Source: Campylobacterales bacterium
Lineage (GTDB): Bacteria > Campylobacterota > Campylobacteria > Campylobacterales > Hydrogenimonadaceae
DNA: 18,505 bases
Direction: 5' to 3'
NCBI GenBank assembly: GCA_027065635.1
Contig: JAMONQ010000027.1
Location: 1-18,505 of the forward strand
This document shows positions 13,166 through 18,505 of this stretch, one piece after another. The notes under the pieces are model-generated. The model was not told the DNA's origin. It saw nothing but the letters and a program-made list of their open reading frames with translations, and searched no databases. Every line of letters starts with the position of its first letter. The first letter of the stretch is position 1. Made by a program: the position numbers and the translations under genes.

Positions 13166-13977
13166 CACAAACCGTAATAATCTCTGACACGCCGCTCGAA
13201 ATCCTCGTCGCTGAGCTCTTTTCGCATAGGGATGAATTTGCTCGCCTTGTCGCCTACAGTGACTCTCGCCGGAAAGCTCTCGTCTTCGATTATTCGATAT
13301 ATCAGTTCCGCGACATCATTAGGATCGTTTCCGTTGTTGATCTGGTCTACAATCTGGGGAGCGAGTCTGGAAACCATAGAGCTGTACGGAGAGTCTTCGC
13401 TGAAAGTTTTTTGATTCATCACAAGGTTGCTTCTTGCAAACTGGGTATCGAAAAAACCGGGCATAACGGAGTGGACTCTGATACCGAAATCCGAAAGCTC
13501 GTACCTCAAAGAGTCGGTGATTCCCTCGACGGCATACTTTGTAGCATTGTAGAAAGTAAGAAGCGGAAGGCCTATCTTGCCAAGAAAGGAGCTTATATTT
13601 ATTATGACTCCTCCGCCATTTTTTCTCATAGGTAAAATCGCATGTTTGGTCACTCTCAATAGGCCGAATACGTTGACATTGAACTGTGCGAGCATTTCAG
13701 CCTCATCCATATCCTCCACAGTGCAGACAAGACCGTATCCCGCATTGTTTACCAGAATATCCAGGCGTTCGATCTTTTCGAAAATCTTCTTCACGCTATC
13801 CGGATCGGTTATATCCAGTTCGAAAACCCTTATATTTTCGTCATCGACATCCGCAAAGTTCTCCGCTTTTCTCGTAGCGGCTATGACATCGAATCCCTTT
13901 TTTGCAAGAAGTCTGACCGTAGCCCTTCCCATTCCGGTACCGGCACCCGTAACAAGCACCACTCTTTCATTCATCAT
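13165..13977 (-). CDS. Short-chain dehydrogenase/reductase (SDR 2)
   Basis: A 270-residue classical SDR with TGAGTGMG (10-17), NNAG (77-80), S129/S130 and Y143-x3-K147 (YNATK). Paralog of SDR 1, lying on the other side of the AraC gene. ATG 13977 has GGAGG 9 nt upstream; ATG 13974 is the next codon. It follows the methyltransferase gene by 50 nt (with a short AGCCC/GGGCT hairpin in the gap) and is joined to the AraC gene by a one-base overlap. Presence in the heme d1 operon suggests, but does not show, a role with a tetrapyrrole or quinone-type substrate; the family is too broad to say. Confidence 0.9.
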   Translation of the reverse strand: MMNERVVLVTGAGTGMGRATVRLLAKKGFDVIAATRKAENFADVDDENIRVFELDITDPDSVKKIFEKIERLDILVNNAGYGLVCTVEDMDEAEMLAQFNVNVFGLLRVTKHAILPMRKNGGGVIINISSFLGKIGLPLLTFYNATKYAVEGITDSLRYELSDFGIRVHSVMPGFFDTQFARSNLVMNQKTFSEDSPYSSMVSRLAPQIVDQINNGNDPNDVAELIYRIIEDESFPARVTVGDKASKFIPMRKELSDEDFERRVRDYYGL

Positions 13978-14027
13978 CAGCGGTTGCCTCCACTTTCAAG
14001 AAGCCCGAAACGAAAGGGCTGGTTATA

Positions 14028-14771
14028 TCAAGACTCCTCTACCCACTCCAGGTCCTTTTTGAGCTCAACGACCTTGCCTACCACTATCAGGGCCGGAGTC
14101 TGGATATTCGCATCTTTCACTTTCTCGTAGATATCCGCGAGCGTCGCTGTGACACTCTTTTGCTCCGGAGTGGTACCTTTGCTTATCACGGCACACGGCG
14201 TATCTTCCGGATGGCCAACTCTCATCAGATTCTCCGTTATGTTTTTGAGATTGTGCAAACCCATCAAAAATATTATCGTCTCATCCGCCCTCATGGAATC
14301 CCAGTCGACCTGGGAGCGCTCCTTGTTGGGAGCTTCATGTCCCGTAACCACCTTGAAAGAGACGGCCACACCTCTGTGGGTAACGGGTATGCCGGCATAT
14401 GCCGGTACCGAGATCGCCGAAGTGACACCAGGAATAAACTCGAATTCCACACCCCTTTCACGCAGATATTTAGCCTCTTCGCCGCCTCGACCGAAAACGA
14501 GAGGGTCTCCCCCTTTTAGCCGAACCACCTTCTCATGCTCCATCGCCTTTTTGTATATAACCTCGTTGATCTGATCCTGCGGCAATGTATGGCGGCCGTC
14601 CTGTTTGCCTACATATACAAACTCACAATCCGGTCTCGCCTCTTTGAGAATATCAGGGTTCGCCAGCCTGTCATATATGATCACATCCGCTTCACGAACG
14701 ACTCTAAGCGCCTTTACGGTCAACAGATCTATATCGCCCGGCCCGGCGCCCGTAAGATATACTTTGCCCAT
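14028..14771 (-). CDS. Uroporphyrinogen-III C-methyltransferase (NirE/CobA type)
   Basis: A 247-residue SUMT that uses two S-adenosylmethionines to turn uroporphyrinogen III into precorrin-2, the entry to siroheme and heme d1. It has GAGPGD (8-13), VRLKGGDPLVFGRGGEE (83-99), VEFEFIPGVTSAISVPAYAGIPVTHR and a C-terminal ALIVVGKVV strand. I set the start at ATG 14771, one base after the nirJ stop with AGAGG as Shine-Dalgarno; the reading from 14798 lies inside nirJ. No CysG dehydrogenase half is fused; that activity is at 8810. Position between nirJ and the second SDR supports a dedicated NirE role. Confidence 0.93.
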   Translation of the reverse strand: MGKVYLTGAGPGDIDLLTVKALRVVREADVIIYDRLANPDILKEARPDCEFVYVGKQDGRHTLPQDQINEVIYKKAMEHEKVVRLKGGDPLVFGRGGEEAKYLRERGVEFEFIPGVTSAISVPAYAGIPVTHRGVAVSFKVVTGHEAPNKERSQVDWDSMRADETIIFLMGLHNLKNITENLMRVGHPEDTPCAVISKGTTPEQKSVTATLADIYEKVKDANIQTPALIVVGKVVELKKDLEWVEES

Positions 14772-14772
14772 T

Positions 14773-15897
14773 TTAAAGCCCTCTTCTTTCATTGTCACTT
14801 AGGTAGCATGACGGATCTTCCGCCCACAGGTCTCCCGATATAGCGTACGCCCTGCTTCTCGATCCGCCATTGCATATATCTATCACACCGCAATCGGCGC
14901 ATTTGCCTTCGATTCTCCTCGGATGCTCGCGAAGCCTTCTTAGCATCTCGTTCTTCTCGTCACACCATATTTCGCTGAAAGGGCGTTCCGTTATATCTCC
15001 GATCACAAACGGAAAAAAAGGATCCGGTTTCACTCTTCCCATCCAGTCAATATTGCCCAATCTTCTACCGGCACTGTTTCCGCCCCATCTTTCGAGCCTA
15101 CTTGCCATCTCATCCTTGAGATCCGGATACCTTCTGCCGAATTTCTCCAAAAAGAGAATCGCATCCATCTCCATATTTCCGGTAACCACATCGATATCTT
15201 TTCCGCTATCTATGTACTCGAACGCCTTGTCGATGATGAACTCCACAAACTCTCTGCGCTCCTCCCGGGAGATATCTATCTTTAGGTTGTCGAGACCTCG
15301 TCCGCTATATACCAGATGGGAGATATAGATCTTGTCCACTCCGATCTCTTCGGCAAGCTCGAATATCGAATGAAAACTCTCTTTCGTCTCATTGGTAATA
15401 GTGAAGCGGATCCCGGCGTTTCCGCCGTTTTTCTGGATAAGTTCTATGGCGTCCAGACTCTTCCGATAGGCGCCGTCGAGACCTCTGAATCTGTCGTGAA
15501 CCTCCTCTATTCCGTCGATGCTTATACCGATATAGTTGAAAGTGTCTATGATACGTTTTACATTTTTTTCACCTATATAAAGACCGTTTGTAGAGAGATA
15601 GGTCATTATCCCCTGTTCGCGCATGAAATCAGCTATATCGAAAATATCTCTTCTTATAAGAGGCTCTCCCCCGGAAAAAATCACGAATTTGACTCCGGCT
15701 TTCTTCAGCTCCACAACGGTATTTAAAATCGTATCGGTGCTCAGATAATCTTCGGAGTTGGGATCGGCATAGCTATAGCAGTGGTGACAGGCGAGATTGC
15801 AGCGGTTTGTGAAGTTCCATATTATGATACTGCCATCGAGCAGGCGCTCCTTTTTTCCTCCTGTCACCGCTTTTATGAGATTGGAAAGTCTAAACAT
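14773..15897 (-). CDS. nirJ: Radical SAM heme d1 biosynthesis protein NirJ
   Basis: A 374-residue radical SAM enzyme with cluster motif C33-x3-C37-x2-C40 (CNLACHHCYS), SGGEPL, and a C-terminal SPASM-like Cys set C333, C336, C342 and C364 (CADCGVIDICNGGSRSR...). NirJ acts on didecarboxysiroheme, removing propionate side chains on the way to the dioxo heme d1 skeleton. The start is ATG 15897, which shares one base with the nirF stop (TGATG); a longer reading from 15969 would sit inside nirF. Followed after 1 nt by the methyltransferase gene. Neighbours nirF, nirC and nirS make the assignment firm. Confidence 0.94.
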   Translation of the reverse strand: MFRLSNLIKAVTGGKKERLLDGSIIIWNFTNRCNLACHHCYSYADPNSEDYLSTDTILNTVVELKKAGVKFVIFSGGEPLIRRDIFDIADFMREQGIMTYLSTNGLYIGEKNVKRIIDTFNYIGISIDGIEEVHDRFRGLDGAYRKSLDAIELIQKNGGNAGIRFTITNETKESFHSIFELAEEIGVDKIYISHLVYSGRGLDNLKIDISREERREFVEFIIDKAFEYIDSGKDIDVVTGNMEMDAILFLEKFGRRYPDLKDEMASRLERWGGNSAGRRLGNIDWMGRVKPDPFFPFVIGDITERPFSEIWCDEKNEMLRRLREHPRRIEGKCADCGVIDICNGGSRSRAYAISGDLWAEDPSCYLSDNERRGL

Positions 15898-17045
15898 CAG
15901 TGGCTCTTTTTGTTGAAGACAAATATTCCGGAAGGTCTTGGAATCTGCCACTCGAGATTTAGCCACCACTTCTTGGGATCGGGGTCGGAGACTCTGTAAG
16001 CCTGAACCATATCCTTGTCGTTTACGGAAAAGTAGAGATACGGGTGGTTGGGCGACCAGCGTACATGCAGAATCATACCCGGAAATTCGAGCCTTCTGAC
16101 CACTTCAAGCTTTTTAGCGTCGACGATCTGTACCACCGGAAACTTCTCTCCGCTGAAAGTCACGGCAAGCCACTTCTTATCCGGGCTCAAAGCCGTAAAG
16201 ACAGGATTGCCTTCTACGTCGATAGACTTGACCAGTCTGAAGTCGTGGTCGAAAACGAAAACCTTCTTGTTCCCTACAGCGGGAATGAAGAAGTAGTCTC
16301 CGCTTATGCTCCAGAACCCAAAATGCGGTACTTTCAAAATGCGCTCTTTTTTCCCCATCTTGAGGGGAACTCTTTTGTACTTCATGGTATCGAGGTCGAG
16401 TACACCTACGTTTTTGGAGTTGAAAAAGCCGACGACATAGAGATTTTTGTCGATCATCGCGTCAAACGGAACCTCACCCGCCTTTTCGATCTTTTTGTAG
16501 AGTACGAACCACGGCTTCTTTCCATCGGAGTGTTCATCCTGCATCACCCATATTTCATCACTGTCCATGCAGGCAAATACCAGATAGTCCCTATACTCCT
16601 TGATCCCTACATTGCGGCTGCCCGTCTTGATCGTCTGTATATGGTTGAGATCACGATCCAAAATCTCGACCGTTTTGTTGTCGTAATTGGCGACGGCTAC
16701 GTAGTTATCTCCTACAATAAACCCTATTGCGCTTTTGGAGGTTTTATACTCTTTGAGCTTCTTCTCCTTTATCGGGTCAAACTTGATGACGTAACCGTCT
16801 CTTGTGATGACATAACCGTCATTGTCCCTGAACTTCACAACCGCATGGTTGAAGTTGTGCAAACCTTTGATTTCGTTTGTGAACATATTGTTGTCGATTA
16901 CGGCCAGCGCGGAGTTTTCGCGCTCCACTACAAAAATCTTGTCATCGGATTTCGGAAGTATTTCGGAGGGGTCTTTCGGCCTTTCGGCACCGATTAGAAC
17001 CATGGCCGAGAGGATCGTCAGTGCAAGAGTTTTCGTAATTCTCAT
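15897..17045 (-). CDS. nirF: Heme d1 biosynthesis protein NirF
   Basis: A 382-residue periplasmic beta-propeller related to the d1 domain of cytochrome cd1. A Sec signal peptide (MRITKTLALTILSAMVLIGA) has no lipobox cysteine, so a soluble periplasmic form is expected, unlike NirF proteins described as lipoproteins. WD-like blades recur (IFVVERENSALAVID, VAVANYDNKTVEILD, LYVVGFFNSKNVGVLD, WLAVTFSGE), and LKVPHFGFWSISGD carries a likely functional His. NirF binds a late heme d1 precursor and acts after NirJ. ATG 17045 overlaps the nirC stop (ATGA) and the end overlaps nirJ by one base. Confidence 0.93.
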   Translation of the reverse strand: MRITKTLALTILSAMVLIGAERPKDPSEILPKSDDKIFVVERENSALAVIDNNMFTNEIKGLHNFNHAVVKFRDNDGYVITRDGYVIKFDPIKEKKLKEYKTSKSAIGFIVGDNYVAVANYDNKTVEILDRDLNHIQTIKTGSRNVGIKEYRDYLVFACMDSDEIWVMQDEHSDGKKPWFVLYKKIEKAGEVPFDAMIDKNLYVVGFFNSKNVGVLDLDTMKYKRVPLKMGKKERILKVPHFGFWSISGDYFFIPAVGNKKVFVFDHDFRLVKSIDVEGNPVFTALSPDKKWLAVTFSGEKFPVVQIVDAKKLEVVRRLEFPGMILHVRWSPNHPYLYFSVNDKDMVQAYRVSDPDPKKWWLNLEWQIPRPSGIFVFNKKSH

Positions 17046-17356
17046 CTTTTATCCTTGAATTTCATGATATAGTCTGCAAGTGCATCGAGCTCTTCTGGAT
17101 CGAGATCGGAAAAAGAAGGCATGGAGCTGCGCTTGTATCCGAATACTTTCGAAGTGGATTTCGGATCGACAATCTGAGCTACGATCTCCTCTTTTGTCCG
17201 TTTTGACGCGATGGTACTGAATGAGGGCCCGAAAGCTTCAGCCGTCTGGTGGTGACAACCCCAGCAATACTTTTTGAAAAGTTTCTCTCCATCATCGGCA
17301 CACACCCCAGCAACCGGAAGCATAGCAAGTGCGCCAGCCACAATCATCTTTTTCAC
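17042..17356 (-). CDS. nirC: Periplasmic mono-heme cytochrome c, NirC type
   Basis: A 104-residue cytochrome with a Sec signal peptide (to about VCA, residue 20), heme site C31-x2-C34-H35 (CWGCH) and the axial methionine candidate M79 (SSMPSF). The start is GTG 17356 with AGGTGA 5-6 nt upstream; ATG 17347 is an alternative three codons in. Located between the cd1 reductase and nirF with a 4-nt overlap to nirF, it fits NirC, which supplies or accepts electrons during heme d1 maturation and can donate to NirS. Many small cytochromes look alike, so the name rests partly on position. Confidence 0.85.
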   Translation of the reverse strand: MKKMIVAGALAMLPVAGVCADDGEKLFKKYCWGCHHQTAEAFGPSFSTIASKRTKEEIVAQIVDPKSTSKVFGYKRSSMPSFSDLDPEELDALADYIMKFKDKR

Positions 17357-17452
17357 AATTCACCTCACTGATCAACTTAATCGATGCACGTTTACATGGT
17401 TACATTTTACCATTAGAATATGGTTTCTACCTTATGGGACAGATCGGCTTTC

Positions 17453-17507
17453 TTATACAGAATAGGCTCTGCAGCATACTTCGGTACGGCACAGGCACTC
17501 TGTATAA
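17453..17507. repeat. 9-bp inverted repeat in the nirS-nirC gap
   Basis: TTATACAGA (17453-17461) is mirrored exactly by TCTGTATAA (17499-17507), 37 bp apart, in the 227-bp gap between the cd1 reductase and nirC. Apart from this and the hairpin at 17554-17568 I see no gene there. It may be an RNA stem that ends, slows or protects the nirS transcript, or an operator for nirC. Confidence 0.4.
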
Positions 17508-17553
17508 AAAAACAGTCTACTGATATGGTCTAATCGTTATTGAAAGAACATCC

Positions 17554-17568
17554 CTCCCCGAAGGGGAG
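17554..17568 (-). terminator. Hairpin after the cd1 reductase gene, possible partial terminator
   Basis: CTCCCC/GGGGAG with a 3-base TTC loop starts 15 nt past the stop codon. The following sequence (GGATGTTCTTTC) is only modestly T-rich, so it may be a leaky terminator or a 3'-end stabiliser that lets some transcripts continue into nirC. Confidence 0.5.
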
Positions 17569-17583
17569 AGATTGAATGATCCG

Positions 17584-18505
17584 TTATGCGCCGGGGATAT
17601 GCTGGCGATGCTCTACGGAGTAGGTGAATGTAGGAGTGGTCAAGTTGTAGATATACTTGATGAATTTACCGGTTTTGGCATCATAGATACCGATTCGTCC
17701 GGTAGTCCACTCGGAAATGAATACCCATTTTCCGTGGTTTGCAGGCTCAGCATGAAGCAGTCTCGGCTGCACAGGATTCTTGACTTTCGGTCCTTTTTTG
17801 GCTGTATAAGTCAACAACTTCTCTTTGGAGATTTTGGAGTCATACTCTTTTCCTTTGACCGTCTTGTACTGTGTAGCATCCCATGTCTGGAGCACTTTTC
17901 CGGTATGAGCGTCAATCAGTTTACCCTTCTTCTTGCCGACTTCGATAATTCTGTCGGTTTCGAGAGTATCTTTGTTGATCAGATAGACCTTGTTGTAGCT
18001 GTCCGGTGTTCCAAGAACACAGTCTGCCCAGAGATAGGGAGTATCTTTGCTTGTACCGATGAAGAGTCCGCCGCCTGCGGTCGGAACGTTTGCGACTACA
18101 TCCCAGTTCATATCCCAGATAACGACGTTACCGACGTTCATACTGACAGTAGCGTTGAGTTGTCCATACTTGTCGTTGTACCATGAGCTTCCCTGTCCCG
18201 GGTGAGGCTTGGTGCCTGGACCTGTATAAACTTTCGCAGCCAATCTCTTCGTTTTGAAGTCGACAATACCCATTACATCGCTTCCTTGCGATGCGATCAT
18301 ATAGTATCGTCCGATCTCTTTTCCTTCGTTGAGGAAGGCGTCATGGAGGATTTTACCGATATTCGGAATATCACCGACGATCGGGAAGTCAGGCTTGCTG
18401 TAGTCTACGATGTAGACATGACCGCCATCTTTGAGAGCGAATGCGAAATAGGGTCCGTAAGGAGTGTCCGCAATAGATGCGACACGGCTTGGAACGATAT
18501 TTCCG
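17584..18505 (-). CDS. nirS: Cytochrome cd1 nitrite reductase, C-terminal d1 domain (partial)
   Basis: About 306 residues of a d1-type eight-bladed propeller; the N terminus and the c-heme domain lie beyond the window. SRVASIADTPYGPYFAFAL..., ILHDAFLNEGK and TKPHPGQGSSW match the NirS segments that hold the two catalytic-site histidines of the d1 heme, and GGGLFIGT and the C-terminal YSVEHRQH align with NirS ends. It would reduce nitrite to NO in the periplasm. A lysine-rich stretch between NKDTLETDRIIEVG and VQPRLLHAEPANHG looks longer than in the Pseudomonas enzymes. NirN, the related late heme d1 enzyme, cannot be excluded without the N-terminal half, but both histidine segments favour NirS. 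Confidence 0.87.
   Translation of the reverse strand, partial: GNIVPSRVASIADTPYGPYFAFALKDGGHVYIVDYSKPDFPIVGDIPNIGKILHDAFLNEGKEIGRYYMIASQGSDVMGIVDFKTKRLAAKVYTGPGTKPHPGQGSSWYNDKYGQLNATVSMNVGNVVIWDMNWDVVANVPTAGGGLFIGTSKDTPYLWADCVLGTPDSYNKVYLINKDTLETDRIIEVGKKKGKLIDAHTGKVLQTWDATQYKTVKGKEYDSKISKEKLLTYTAKKGPKVKNPVQPRLLHAEPANHGKWVFISEWTTGRIGIYDAKTGKFIKYIYNLTTPTFTYSVEHRQHIPGA

Noticed and set aside
13981..14027. AGCCC/GGGCT hairpin between SUMT and SDR 2 as a terminator
   Set aside because: The stem is only 5 bp and the following T run is weak; the short gap favours read-through.
15898..15969. Longer nirJ start at 15969
   Set aside because: It would lie within nirF and add residues with no radical SAM homology; ATG 15897 overlaps the nirF stop in the coupled way seen throughout the operon.
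16044..16997. Long open frame (317 codons) on the plus strand
   Set aside because: It lies wholly antisense to nirF, has no recognisable domain, and nirF is well supported. Similar antisense frames at 7469-8377 and 12188-12769 were dropped for the same reason.
1..18505. CRISPR arrays, transposons, phage genes, tRNA or rRNA genes
   Set aside because: No regularly spaced repeats, transposase or integrase-like proteins, or recognisable structural RNA genes were found on either strand.

Overview
The window reads as chromosome of a denitrifying member of the Campylobacterota (Sulfurimonas / Hydrogenimonas / Nitratiruptor-like). This rests on the gene families, the AGA/ATA-rich codon use, the dense short-overlap operons and a cytochrome cd1 nitrite reductase with a heme d1 pathway. 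The genus is an inference. There is no IS element, phage gene, CRISPR array, rRNA or tRNA.

Layout. (1) 1-2274, minus: an oxygen/nitric-oxide-type operon reading 24-aa membrane micropeptide, hemerythrin, DUF2249 protein, 12-TM NnrS/heme-copper-oxidase-like protein, FmdE-like protein (cut by the window edge). Neighbouring genes overlap by a few bases. (2) 2275-5745, plus: the anaerobic ribonucleotide reductase locus. A highly structured leader precedes nrdD, whose product ends at its zinc site. The glycyl-radical loop is instead encoded by a separate 51-codon gene after a 36-codon ORF, and is followed by nrdG. (3) 5764-8668, minus: a two-domain siroheme decarboxylase (NirDLGH type) in one unit with a PAS histidine kinase and a response regulator. 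(4) 8810-9755, plus: precorrin-2 dehydrogenase/ferrochelatase and a small membrane-anchored protein. (5) 9723-12078, minus: SDR, di-heme cytochrome c peroxidase and thioredoxin-like protein, behind a promoter with two direct-repeat operators. (6) 12254-18505, minus: nirS (partial, d1 domain), nirC, nirF, nirJ, SUMT (nirE/cobA type), a second SDR and an AraC-family regulator.

How it fits together. SUMT makes precorrin-2, the CysG-N-like enzyme gives sirohydrochlorin/siroheme, the NirDLGH protein removes two acetate carboxyls, NirJ and NirF carry the product toward heme d1, NirC supplies electrons, and NirS uses the cofactor to reduce nitrite to NO. The hemerythrin operon would meet the resulting NO or oxidative stress. 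Two FNR/DNR-like boxes of the form TTGATAGNNGTCAA sit exactly 23 bp upstream of a -10 hexamer, one before the hemerythrin operon and one before the decarboxylase, which links the two units under one CRP/FNR-family regulator. The AraC protein most likely controls the adjacent SDR-peroxidase-thioredoxin operon through two 13-bp repeats 22 bp apart.

The most unusual item is the split anaerobic ribonucleotide reductase: a catalytic chain without its glycyl radical site plus a separate glycyl-radical peptide with its own strong Shine-Dalgarno.
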